Shown: positions 1 through 6,306, numbered from the stretch's first letter. The stretch: DNA of 9,825 nucleotides from Minisyncoccota bacterium (GCA_028280145.1 JANQMM010000062.1:1-9825), one strand, 5' to 3'. The notes: generated from the sequence alone by a model not told the origin. Numbers and translations: made by a program.

Positions 1-360
1 TTCATTTTCGCGAAGTGTGATCCCCTCTTCAAGCGTGATAACCGGGGCATCAACAGAGTCCGCTATACCATCTGCCCAACCATCAAGACCATATCCGACA
101 CCAAACACGGCTCTGGCTCCATCTAGTTCACGCAGGAGGCTTGGGTTGGGATCAAAGGTGTGCGGTGATGTGCCCGGAGGCAAAAGGAGCACCACTTCCA
201 TTTCTTCTCCGGCAATCTCTCTGGCAATGTCGTAGATTGGGAAAATGGTTGCTCCTACTTTATTCTTCTTGATCCGATCCTCGGCGTCCCCATTAAGACC
301 TACGAGTGCAAAAGCAATTACAATAACTGCTATGACTCCGAATAGTATTGTTTTGTTCAT
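1..360 (-). CDS. znuA: ZnuA/TroA-type metal ABC transporter substrate-binding protein (partial, C-terminus beyond left edge)
   Basis: Reading the minus strand from the ATG at 360 gives 120 residues that stay open to the window edge, so this is the N-terminal part of a protein of roughly 300 residues. Residues 4-21 are hydrophobic (membrane anchor or signal peptide); I see no lipobox cysteine. The sequence then matches the start of the cluster A-1 metal-binding fold: a strand ending in IFPIYDIAREIAG (39-51), and the motif PPGTSPHTFDPNPSLL (61-76). In this family the histidine of PHTFDP (H67) is the first zinc or manganese ligand. The following VFGVGYGLDGW (85-95) matches the family's next strand. 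The protein would capture zinc outside the membrane for an ABC importer. It starts 12 nt after a Fur-family gene, which favours zinc over manganese (inference). Only a weak AGAG lies upstream of the start. Confidence 0.85.
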   Translation of the reverse strand, partial: MNKTILFGVIAVIVIAFALVGLNGDAEDRIKKNKVGATIFPIYDIAREIAGEEMEVVLLLPPGTSPHTFDPNPSLLRELDGARAVFGVGYGLDGWADGIADSVDAPVITLEEGITLRENE

Positions 361-372
361 ATCTCTATATTA

Positions 373-714
373 TTAATTACAATGTCCGCAGAGACCTCTA
401 ATGACCAGATCCTCCACAGTGTGATCTTTTGATAATGCCAACATGTCCCGAGGAACAAGCACTTTCTCCACATCACCACAGTCGACACAGAAAAAGTGGT
501 CGTGCCTCTCTGTGTCTTTTGCTATTTCATATTTCACATGTCCTTTGTCAAAGACAACTTTACGAATTTTTCCATCGGCAACCAGCTGTGCGACATTGCG
601 ATAGATGGTCGAGTAGTCAGCACCGGAGACCTTCTGGTGAATTTCTGCTATAGAGAGAAGATGGTCGTCTTCAAACAGGGTGAGTATTCTCTGTCTGTAT
701 ACGCTTGCTCTCAT
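373..714 (-). CDS. Fur-family metalloregulator, probably zinc-responsive (Zur-like)
   Basis: A 113-residue protein from the ATG at 714, with Fur-family architecture. An N-terminal winged helix-turn-helix includes the recognition-helix segment YSTIYRNVAQLVADGKI (34-50). The C-terminal dimerisation half has HDHFFCVDCG (71-80) and a final CGHC (109-112). The two CxxC pairs (C76/C79 and C109/C112) form the structural zinc site of the family, and H71/H73 belong to the regulatory metal site. A longer version from the ATG at 738 adds eight residues, but that ATG sits inside a predicted -10 hexamer, so I prefer 714; neither start has a clear Shine-Dalgarno. The gene immediately precedes a ZnuA-type gene in the same orientation. 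From that context I infer a zinc-uptake repressor. Fur and PerR members share these motifs and cannot be excluded from sequence alone. Confidence 0.85.
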   Translation of the reverse strand: MRASVYRQRILTLFEDDHLLSIAEIHQKVSGADYSTIYRNVAQLVADGKIRKVVFDKGHVKYEIAKDTERHDHFFCVDCGDVEKVLVPRDMLALSKDHTVEDLVIRGLCGHCN

Positions 715-719
715 GATCG

Positions 720-740
720 TTACGCAAATTACTTGCATAA
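720..740. promoter_or_regulatory. Imperfect 21-bp palindrome, candidate operator of the Fur-family regulator
   Basis: TTACGCAAATTACTTGCATAA is an odd-length inverted repeat matching at 8 of 10 mirrored positions around a central T. It covers the end of the predicted -10 and the start site of the regulator/znuA operon. Fur-family boxes are typically AT-rich inverted repeats of about this length placed over the promoter, so autoregulation is plausible. The exact sequence is not one I recognise as a known Zur or Fur box. Confidence 0.4.
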
Positions 741-764
741 TAATACGTTACATACAAAAGTCAA
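737..764 (-). promoter_or_regulatory. Predicted sigma70-type promoter of the fur-like/znuA operon
   Basis: On the minus strand, TTGACT (764-759) is followed after 16 nt by TATTAT (742-737). This predicts transcription starting near 730, about 16 nt before the ATG at 714. It is also the reason for preferring that start over the one at 738, which overlaps the -10. Confidence 0.55.
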
Positions 765-891
765 AGAAATTGTTCAGGAGAGTTCTCAGGCGGTACAGGT
801 CGTAATTAAAAGAGATTCGGATCTCCCCTGTGTTCAATCCTGTATACCGGCGTTGAGCACTAAGATTGTGTAGGCTAAGGGCGCACGGATA

Positions 892-920
892 TTGACAAAA
901 ACATCTATCCGTATTATAAA
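892..920 (+). promoter_or_regulatory. Predicted promoter of the 971-2450 operon
   Basis: TTGACA (892-897), a 17-nt spacer and TATAAA (915-920) form a near-consensus sigma70 promoter. The predicted start near 927 gives a leader of about 44 nt before the ATG at 971. Confidence 0.7.
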
Positions 921-970
921 ACGGCGAGTAATTGAACCTTAACTTTTATTGACTCGAAAGGAATACCGCT

Positions 971-1510
971 ATGGGAAAAGCTCTTGTAACGACTTCGCGC
1001 AATTTAGAAATCATCGCCGCAGAAGTCGACGTCAGCCGAAATCATGTACTGAAACTCATGAGCGAGTTCGCCATTGACGAACAGAAGATGATCGAAGTTC
1101 TGGAATGTGTTCTCGAGTACAGAGCAAAGCCGCGACGGGTTCTTCAATTAGCCCGAGACCACTCACTCCCCATCCATCAGGTATCTGCTATATACGAGGT
1201 CCGAGAGGCTTTCGGCACTTCCGGCAACTATAGCGTTGCTTTGGAGCAGGTAGCTCTGTTACGTACCCCATTTCCTGATTTCCTTGACCTCGAAAGCCCG
1301 GAGGGGGTTCGTGAACTCATCGCTCAAATCAATGAGTTCTACAACAAACGCACCCCTAGCCGCCATGGCTTATACGCGGGAACTTGCATCTCTTGGTTCA
1401 TGGAGGCTCGGATGGCTCATGTCAACGACGAAGGTTACACTAACCCGTGGCTACTACTGGAATTCCTACGCTCCGTCTTGAAAAAGGAGACGGAAGAGGA
1501 AGAGGTATAA
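971..1510 (+). CDS. Hypothetical protein, 179 aa, mostly helical, possible N-terminal HTH
   Basis: I do not recognise this protein. The start is supported by AAAGGA at 957-962, about 8 nt before the ATG, and by the strong promoter upstream. The sequence is rich in charged and helix-forming residues with no signal peptide or membrane segment, so it should be cytoplasmic. Residues 11-32 (containing AAEVDVSRNHVLKLM) resemble a short helix-turn-helix in spacing and residue type, but no family can be named. The middle (residues 49-100) is a run of amphipathic helices, a tryptophan-containing stretch lies near 141, and the tail is acidic (KKETEEEEV). It precedes a J-domain gene by 55 nt in the same direction with no terminator visible between them, so the two are probably co-transcribed. 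Confidence 0.7.
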   Translation: MGKALVTTSRNLEIIAAEVDVSRNHVLKLMSEFAIDEQKMIEVLECVLEYRAKPRRVLQLARDHSLPIHQVSAIYEVREAFGTSGNYSVALEQVALLRTPFPDFLDLESPEGVRELIAQINEFYNKRTPSRHGLYAGTCISWFMEARMAHVNDEGYTNPWLLLEFLRSVLKKETEEEEV

Positions 1511-1565
1511 CCAACTGAACCTCACCAGTAGATGAGAAGAAGGCTTGTTTTAAGGAGGCCACGTT

Positions 1566-2450
1566 ATGACAAGAAAGAAGAATCCGTTTGAAGTCATCGG
1601 AGTTGCTCCGAGTGCCATCCGTGGTCTTTCTAGTGAGCAAATTCGAAGCATTCTGAAACATCTAGTTCGCGGCCAGCGAGCAGCACATCATCCGGATCAC
1701 GGAGGTGACAACGAGAAAGTAAGAGCGGTCAACAATGCGTATAGAAGCCTTGAAGGTGTGAGAGCATTTGCGCGTCACAAGGCTGCTTACCTCAAGCAAA
1801 CCCCGCTTAATCGTCGCATCTCGGAACTTGAAGAGGAATTGCAACTCTCTGGCACACTTCTGCTCGAACAGGCAGGCCATTTATGGAGCTACCTTATGGC
1901 ACTCTACGCAAGGAGCCCAGAGAGTGACGAAGCATCGATCTTTCACGCACGCAATGTGTATGTGAGCGATCCGCTCCAGCAGTTGATCAGAGCTATTGCG
2001 CGGCCTACCTATATCTCATCGAAGATCGAGAAGGGTATGGTCTACTTGCTTGATAGCTGTGAAGGGATTCCCAGGAGACGCTATATCAAGCAAGAGAACA
2101 AGAATACTCCTGCGGAAGAATACAGCGACGAGCTGTTTAAGGAAAAGAGGCTTGTAGGGTGTCTTCCCAGAGAGGCGATTAAAAAACTGGGTGGGAAAGG
2201 AGCAGTCCTTCTCCTTTTGCAGGGGCATGTTGAAACTCTTGCGAAAAAAGGAGTGATGAAGGTAACGGGTAATGCCAGGGACGAGGTCTTGCAAAACCAG
2301 ATTCACCTTGAGCACTTCAAGGCTGTAATACCTCACCTATCACCCAAGATCAAACCGGAATCTTTCCTGTTTGCGGTGAACTTGCAGGGGCCTTCCGCCC
2401 CGTTCATCTCCCTGGAAGGGTTAGTGATAAAAAAACCATCCAGGGCGTAA
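1566..2450 (+). CDS. J-domain protein with unassigned C-terminal region
   Basis: A 294-residue protein. AAGGAGG at 1552-1558, 7 nt before the ATG, fixes the start. The first 75 residues form a J-domain: NPFEVIGV (6-13) matches the usual opening DPYEVLGV, helix II ends in HHPDHGGD (41-48) with the invariant HPD at 42-44, and helix III contains VNNAYRSL (55-62). J-domains stimulate ATP hydrolysis by an Hsp70 (DnaK) and recruit clients. The remaining 220 residues lack the G/F region, the zinc-finger CxxCxGxG repeats and the substrate-binding domains of DnaJ, so this is a class C J-protein. The C-terminus has a helical stretch (83-112), a basic segment (168-200) and a segment LGGKGAVLLLLQGHVE (209-224) that I cannot place. 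No membrane segment is evident. It is likely co-transcribed with the preceding unknown gene. Confidence 0.8.
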   Translation: MTRKKNPFEVIGVAPSAIRGLSSEQIRSILKHLVRGQRAAHHPDHGGDNEKVRAVNNAYRSLEGVRAFARHKAAYLKQTPLNRRISELEEELQLSGTLLLEQAGHLWSYLMALYARSPESDEASIFHARNVYVSDPLQQLIRAIARPTYISSKIEKGMVYLLDSCEGIPRRRYIKQENKNTPAEEYSDELFKEKRLVGCLPREAIKKLGGKGAVLLLLQGHVETLAKKGVMKVTGNARDEVLQNQIHLEHFKAVIPHLSPKIKPESFLFAVNLQGPSAPFISLEGLVIKKPSRA

Positions 2451-2465
2451 CACCCGAACTTACAG

Positions 2466-2500
2466 GAGGCGAGTACAACAACTCGCCTCTTCTTGTTTTT
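2466..2500 (+). terminator. Rho-independent terminator after the J-domain gene
   Basis: A perfect 9-bp stem, GAGGCGAGT (2466-2474) with ACTCGCCTC (2481-2489), has a 6-nt loop and is followed by a T-rich tract ending in TTTTT. It begins 15 nt after the J-protein stop. Confidence 0.85.
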
Positions 2501-2520
2501 GAAATACCTCCTCGGAAAAT

Positions 2521-2554
2521 AAGCAAAGTCCCAATACTATTTGCTTCGGGACTT
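2521..2554 (-). terminator. Trailer hairpin of tRNA-Lys, pseudoknot-capable
   Basis: Read on the minus strand after the tRNA, AAGTCCC (2554-2548) can pair with GGGACTT (2532-2526) and is followed by a T-rich run (2527-2515). A second 7-bp pairing, AAGCAAA (2546-2540) with TTTGCTT (2527-2521), crosses the first and shares two bases with it, so an H-type pseudoknot or two alternative hairpins are possible. It probably ends tRNA transcription, but the T tract is poor. Confidence 0.45.
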
Positions 2555-2566
2555 AACGTATGCTTG

Positions 2567-2640
2567 TCCGCCCAGTAGGACTCGAACCTACGACCTGCCG
2601 GTTAAGAGCCGGATGCTCTACCAAACTGAGCTATAGGCGG
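2567..2640 (-). tRNA. tRNA-Lys (anticodon CTT)
   Basis: The 74-nt cloverleaf folds fully on the minus strand. The acceptor CCGCCTA pairs with TGGGCGG, with discriminator A. The D-stem is GCTC/GAGC, and the anticodon loop CTCTTAA gives anticodon CTT (codon AAG). The T-arm is GTAGG-TTCGAGT-CCTAC. The first anticodon-stem pair (T27-C43) is mismatched, leaving four pairs. CCA is not encoded: the next bases are CAA, so CCA must be added enzymatically. It is a single tRNA gene between two plus-strand units. Confidence 0.95.
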
Positions 2641-2649
2641 ATACGCAAG

Positions 2650-2658
2650 ATTATAACA
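2650..2658 (-). promoter_or_regulatory. Predicted extended -10 promoter of tRNA-Lys
   Basis: On the minus strand TGTTATAAT gives a perfect TATAAT preceded by the TG extension, 9 nt before the tRNA 5' end. No good -35 hexamer lies 17 nt upstream (CTGTTA), as expected for an extended -10 promoter. Confidence 0.6.
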
Positions 2659-2729
2659 AGATTTTATAAAAATAACAGAGTTCTTCTTCCTAAAGAGGCT
2701 TATCTAAAGCCGTGATTGTCACATGATAA

Positions 2730-2758
2730 TTGACGCAAATTTGAGTTAATGTTATAAA
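2730..2758 (+). promoter_or_regulatory. Predicted promoter of the 2801-3193 gene
   Basis: TTGACG (2730-2735), a 17-nt spacer and TATAAA (2753-2758) form a near-consensus promoter. The predicted start near 2765 gives a leader of about 36 nt. Confidence 0.7.
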
Positions 2759-2800
2759 CACCTGGGCATAAACGCACACAACACCTAAGGGAGAAACCTG

Positions 2801-3193
2801 ATGAGCGGTGCATTGGCTACAACACCTACCCCTTTTCCACCCCACAGAGAAACGCAATGCTCGGATGAGCTGGGCCCGGCAATCGACCTGTCAGAAATGA
2901 TCGTCACGCTTTTACAACTCGGTTTCGACCGGGTGGCGACAGGCGGCACGTTCAAGATAACAGAGGTCGGCGGCAGGAAGATGCTGACGATGCACTCTAG
3001 TGCGGTGTTCATCTTCGGCAGAGGAGAAAGCGACGAGTTTATCGCAACGTACATCAGTACCGAACCTCGGTTCCGGTTCTTCGGATGCACGTGCAGAGTC
3101 AGCTCGAAGAGCGCTCTTATCGATTTTCTGATCGAACACAGAACCCCCGAGCTCAACAAACCGTTTCGGCCACTCGTCTCTATGGGAAGCTGA
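2801..3193 (+). CDS. Hypothetical protein, 130 aa
   Basis: I do not recognise this protein. The start is set by AAGGGAG (2787-2793), 7 nt before the ATG; the stop is TGA. Residues 1-27 are polar and proline-rich and probably disordered. From residue 28 the pattern alternates helix and strand: DLSEMIVTLLQLGFDRV (29-45), several strand-like segments around FKITEV and AVFIFG, then a terminal helix (ALIDFLIEH). This suggests a small soluble alpha/beta domain. There is no signal peptide or membrane segment. Two cysteines lie close together (FFGCTCRV). The gene is a single-gene unit with its own promoter and a strong terminator. No function can be assigned. Confidence 0.7.
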   Translation: MSGALATTPTPFPPHRETQCSDELGPAIDLSEMIVTLLQLGFDRVATGGTFKITEVGGRKMLTMHSSAVFIFGRGESDEFIATYISTEPRFRFFGCTCRVSSKSALIDFLIEHRTPELNKPFRPLVSMGS

Positions 3194-3207
3194 CAGCACG
3201 AAACGAA

Positions 3208-3240
3208 ACCGCCCGCGCGTAAAGCGCGGGCGGTCTTTGG
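3208..3240. terminator. Strong GC-rich terminator hairpin between convergent genes
   Basis: ACCGCCCGCGC (3208-3218) pairs perfectly with GCGCGGGCGGT (3224-3234) in an 11-bp stem with a 5-nt loop. The T tracts are short on both sides (CTTTGGTT on plus, TTTCGTTT on minus). It lies between two convergent genes and could serve both. Confidence 0.75.
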
Positions 3241-4167
3241 TTACTCCTCTATTTCGTCAACACGGATCCATTCATAGTCGGCTTCCCTTTCTTTGTAAAG
3301 CTCGCACAGTGCGCGATCATTCTGATACAACTGCAATTGTGTACACGTCAGAAATGGATTTCGATTAATAGCACCAATGACATACCGCGGAATATAGATC
3401 GGGCTTATGGTTGAGGGCGGGCTATCCGGATCAATACTAGTTGGAGGAATCAATACCTTACTCTCGTCGATCACTTCCGGTGTAAACAGAATGTTTCCGA
3501 AACGATCCATCACCACCCCGCCTGGCGTTGTAAAATTCTCCTCCTCAGGTGGTGGTTGATAGTTATATAAATACGGATCTCCGGAGATCTTGTCACCATT
3601 CTTGTCCACGTAGTCCCCATTTGCAAGCACATATACGCCTTCGGGTAGTTTTCGCTCATCCGTTGAAGTTGCCTGATCGGTTTCAGTCGCACTACTTTCA
3701 GAATAGTTAAGAGCTTCAAGTTGTGTTGCTACTTGTTCAATCACAGCTTCAATCGAAAAAGAGCTGTTGGTCTCTCTTGAAGCTTCATCGGTTACATCAG
3801 AGTTATCTGATGCGTTTGTGGAAGCGTCTTCCGAGAGCTGACCCTCGGACTCGCCTGTCGTTGCGGGCTTGGCCGCCTCTGTTGTCGTGGCCGTGCTAGA
3901 AGCCGTCATGAACGCTTCCTCCGCCGTCGTTGTGCCGCCATGACTTCTCTTTTCTCTCTCAAAAGTAAAGAATGTCTTGCCACGCACTAATTGCAGGTTG
4001 TCATTGGTCTTGATGTCCGCAAAAAGCACCGCTCCGGCCAGACGTTTTGCATTAGTGAGATGCACAACTTCCGGCTCTTTCAGTTGGCCAACAAAGAAAA
4101 GAGCTGAGAAAAGAGCTCCTAACAAGAAAGCTCCTATGTGCGAGTTATACTCCTGAAACACCTTCAT
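3241..4167 (-). CDS. Membrane-anchored Ser/Thr-rich exported protein, unassigned
   Basis: A 308-residue protein from the ATG at 4167 that I do not recognise as a family. Residues 12-28 form one hydrophobic helix after a short N-terminus, so the bulk is probably outside the membrane. A small possible domain follows (34-75). Residues 78-175 are a low-complexity linker rich in Thr, Ser, Ala, Glu and Asp. The C-terminal part (about 178-308) has ordered-looking segments with repeated glycine/asparagine turns, a PPPEEE stretch and two cysteines (C275, C288) that could form a disulfide. Anchor, flexible stalk and outer head are typical of cell-surface proteins. It is the last gene of the operon headed by the GspE/PilB ATPase, 52 nt after the preceding gene. 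That gap might hold a separate promoter, but none is clear. Confidence 0.7.
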   Translation of the reverse strand: MKVFQEYNSHIGAFLLGALFSALFFVGQLKEPEVVHLTNAKRLAGAVLFADIKTNDNLQLVRGKTFFTFEREKRSHGGTTTAEEAFMTASSTATTTEAAKPATTGESEGQLSEDASTNASDNSDVTDEASRETNSSFSIEAVIEQVATQLEALNYSESSATETDQATSTDERKLPEGVYVLANGDYVDKNGDKISGDPYLYNYQPPPEEENFTTPGGVVMDRFGNILFTPEVIDESKVLIPPTSIDPDSPPSTISPIYIPRYVIGAINRNPFLTCTQLQLYQNDRALCELYKEREADYEWIRVDEIEE

Positions 4168-4219
4168 GTTCCGTTATTAAATCACAATTCCAGGAAATCA
4201 CCAGCACGCCCAAATTGTG

Positions 4220-4615
4220 CTATAAAATCTCCTCTCCCGTGTTGCTCCAATTCCGCACACCTTCATCGATCTTCTTTTGAATATCCCTTACCTCAAGAAT
4301 ATACAGCCAGAATACCCAAAGAAAGACAATATCAAGGAATTGCCACACGAACACATCAAGGATGAAAGGCTTAAACGGATTGTAGATCACCATAAGCAAT
4401 ATGGTACCCTCGGCAATACGGTCATACGCCGCTCGATGTCCCTTGGTGATATAGAAATGCCACACCAGATACCAAAGTGCAATAAGAAACACCAGAGCGC
4501 GGATGACCTCGTAGAACACCAACTCGTCATAATCAAGCAGACTTGCGATGAGTGAGACAAGAAACAATACCATGCCCCCATACAACAATATTTTTGTATA
4601 TTTCGGTTGATCCAT
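4220..4615 (-). CDS. Small integral membrane protein with YNPFKPF motif (resembles DUF6804-like proteins)
   Basis: The chosen start is the ATG at 4615, giving 131 residues. An ATG at 4774 would add 53 residues that overlap the upstream coding region and read like out-of-frame sequence. The upstream gene stops at 4617, leaving one base (TAA-T-ATG), so translation is probably coupled. The hydrophobicity suggests four membrane helices (about 8-27, 33-55, 68-84 and 88-109) and a charged cytoplasmic tail. The motif YNPFKPF (78-84) followed by WQFLDIVFLW recalls a common small membrane family with NP-hydrophobic-xP before a W..D segment; this match is from memory and tentative. Its position suggests service to, or regulation by, the ATPase gene two positions upstream. 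Confidence 0.65.
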   Translation of the reverse strand: MDQPKYTKILLYGGMVLFLVSLIASLLDYDELVFYEVIRALVFLIALWYLVWHFYITKGHRAAYDRIAEGTILLMVIYNPFKPFILDVFVWQFLDIVFLWVFWLYILEVRDIQKKIDEGVRNWSNTGEEIL

Positions 4616-4616
4616 A

Positions 4617-4964
4617 TTACGTATCACTTCTTCGAGATACAAACTGCTGTACATAGTATGACTCTCGCATTTCAAGCCCAATGAGCACAATAGCGGCGCC
4701 AATAAACAAATATAATCCAATGCGCTGCATGAAATGATACAAGAAAGAGAGCGTGAACGAATCACCGTGTTCAACGTAGCTTAAAGTACTGTTTGTTGTT
4801 CCATCGATAACTTCCGTTTCAAATACGTGAGAAGAAAAAACAGCTCCGAGGCAATTCGCTCCGGACGGACAACTCACGGCAATGTTCATTATGACCGTGA
4901 TACCCACGACAAGCACACCTAGAGCAAAAAGTGTGGTTGCAATCCGTCTAATTGATTCAATCAT
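4617..4964 (-). CDS. Small membrane protein with paired cysteines, translationally coupled to the GspE/PilB gene
   Basis: A 115-residue protein whose ATG at 4964 overlaps the end of the ATPase gene by 8 nt (ATGATTGA), a standard coupling arrangement. It has a membrane helix at about 8-30, an external or internal loop of about 50 residues carrying C32 and C38 (CPSGANC), and a second helix at about 82-99, ending in a short basic tail. I cannot assign it to a family. It is not a PilC/GspF protein, which is about 350-400 residues long. The tight coupling argues that it works with the ATPase or is needed in fixed ratio to it. Confidence 0.7.
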   Translation of the reverse strand: MIESIRRIATTLFALGVLVVGITVIMNIAVSCPSGANCLGAVFSSHVFETEVIDGTTNSTLSYVEHGDSFTLSFLYHFMQRIGLYLFIGAAIVLIGLEMRESYYVQQFVSRRSDT

Positions 4965-6228
4965 TTCGCTTACTATTGATGTCGCCTCCGGTAACTCGGA
5001 TCACTTCTCCAACAGTTGTAATACCCTGCACAATCTTATCAACACCGCTTCCAAGAAGACTTTTAACGTTCCGTTTCTTCAGGATCGGCCGCAACTCATC
5101 AATTGAAGAACTTGCGATGATCGCGGCACGCAATTCCTCATCAAACGACACAACTTCAAAAATACCGGTGGTGCCAAAATATCCGGTATTTGAACACTCG
5201 TGACATCCTTCGCCATGGTAGAGCGCAATATGTTCCGGCAAAGCATCTTTGAGCAATTCCATTTCATGCGATTTCATCTCATAAGGCACCTTACACTTAT
5301 CGCAAATTTTTCGCACGAGTCGGGCTGACACCACGCCACCGATCACATGGGCAACAACAGAGCGCGGAATGCCCATTTCGATAAAGCGAGTAATGATGGC
5401 AAAGACATCAAGTGTGTGGAATGTTGAAAAGAAAAGACGACCGGTTAGTGTTGCCTGAACCGCCGTCTGTGCCGTCTCGGCATCACGGATCTCTCCTATC
5501 ATGACGATATCGGGGTCTTGTCGCAGAATAGCCCGAAGCGCTTCGGCAAAACCAAACTCATGATACGGGTTTATCTGTGTTTGGCGTACATTTTCCATAT
5601 GAAACTCAACCGGATCTTCGATGGTGATGATATTGTTCTCTTCTTTGTTGAGACGTCGCAATATTGCGTTAAGAAGAGTCGACTTGCCCGAACCTGAAGG
5701 GCCTGTCGTAAGCACCATGCCAAAGGGTCGATTAATGAGTTCGGTTATATCTTTTAGTTGTTTTTCGTCAAAACCAAGATTCTCAAGACCGACGAATGAA
5801 TCTCCTCTGTTAAGGATGCGCATTACCACCGCCTCCCCGTAAATGGTAGGAAAGGTGGACACACGAACATAGTGGGTCCTGTTGTCAAAATCATATTCAA
5901 ACTGTCCGTCTTGCGGAAAATGCACATTTGCAATATCGAGGTTTGAGAGCACTTTTATCTGCGAGACGATCTGTCCGTGCACGTCCATTTCGTATGTATC
6001 AAGCTCATACAGCATGCCATCAACACGAAGACGCATGGTCGCGTTTGTCTTTCCCGGATCAATATGAATGTCACTGGTCCTTCGCCCAATAGCCTCATCA
6101 AGAAGATTATCAAGCCACTGCCGGTCACTCTCAACAAAAGTTTGAGGTGTTTTTTGAAATGGTTTTCTGTTCCCTGTAAGCGGATCTTGCATACCAAAAG
6201 ATATCGATGCGCACATCGCTGGCTTCAT
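4957..6228 (-). CDS. GspE/PilB-type secretion or pilus-assembly ATPase, short form
   Basis: A 423-residue type II secretion/type IV pilus assembly ATPase. Residues 33-140 form the N2 domain, including the family signature SDIHIDP (52-58). The RecA-like domain has Walker A GPSGSGKST (176-184), the Asp box IITIEDPVE (200-208), Walker B DPDIVMIGEIRD (238-249) with E246, and the His box TGRLFFSTFHT (262-272). A zinc-binding tetracysteine, C309/C312 and C342/C345, marks GspE/PilB rather than PilT. The N-terminal N1 (MshEN) region of about 150 residues is missing. In the His box the usual TGH and HTND are TGR and HTLD. The start at 6228 has GGAG 8 nt upstream. It heads a minus-strand operon with two coupled small membrane proteins. 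No pilC, pilT or pilin gene is adjacent, so its machine (pilus or secretion) is unknown. Confidence 0.9.
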   Translation of the reverse strand: MKPAMCASISFGMQDPLTGNRKPFQKTPQTFVESDRQWLDNLLDEAIGRRTSDIHIDPGKTNATMRLRVDGMLYELDTYEMDVHGQIVSQIKVLSNLDIANVHFPQDGQFEYDFDNRTHYVRVSTFPTIYGEAVVMRILNRGDSFVGLENLGFDEKQLKDITELINRPFGMVLTTGPSGSGKSTLLNAILRRLNKEENNIITIEDPVEFHMENVRQTQINPYHEFGFAEALRAILRQDPDIVMIGEIRDAETAQTAVQATLTGRLFFSTFHTLDVFAIITRFIEMGIPRSVVAHVIGGVVSARLVRKICDKCKVPYEMKSHEMELLKDALPEHIALYHGEGCHECSNTGYFGTTGIFEVVSFDEELRAAIIASSSIDELRPILKKRNVKSLLGSGVDKIVQGITTVGEVIRVTGGDINSKRND

Positions 6229-6252
6229 TATACACTCCGGGGGAATGCGGTG

Positions 6253-6271
6253 TTGTGTTTTTTGTACACAA
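6253..6271. repeat. Short inverted repeat upstream of the ATPase gene
   Basis: TTGTGT (6253-6258) and ACACAA (6266-6271) are separated by 7 nt. It lies between the terminator at 6273-6306 and the ATPase start, where an operator for that operon could sit. No promoter consensus could be settled here, and six pairs may be chance. Confidence 0.3.
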
Positions 6272-6272
6272 T

Positions 6273-6306
6273 AAAAAAACGCCGCCGGGGGAACACCACC
6301 GGCGGC
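6273..6306 (-). terminator. Rho-independent terminator of the minus-strand ncRNA candidate
   Basis: GCCGCCGG (6281-6288) pairs with CCGGCGGC (6299-6306), an 8-bp perfect stem with a 10-nt loop. On the minus strand it is followed by G and seven T (6279-6273). Nothing upstream on that strand is a clear protein gene, so it points to a short RNA. Confidence 0.8.

Noticed and set aside
496..873. Plus-strand 125-codon frame opposite the Fur-family gene
   Set aside because: It runs antisense through a clear Fur-family coding region, has no family match, and no ribosome site.
4616..4774. N-terminal extension of the four-helix membrane protein from the ATG at 4774
   Set aside because: It overlaps the preceding gene extensively and reads like an out-of-frame shadow; the ATG at 4615 fits the one-base spacing to the upstream stop.
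6227..6232. TATAAT overlapping the ATPase start codon on the minus strand
   Set aside because: No -35 hexamer at a suitable distance, and a start there would place the transcript 5' end inside the gene; the GGAG before 6228 supports translation from a longer transcript.
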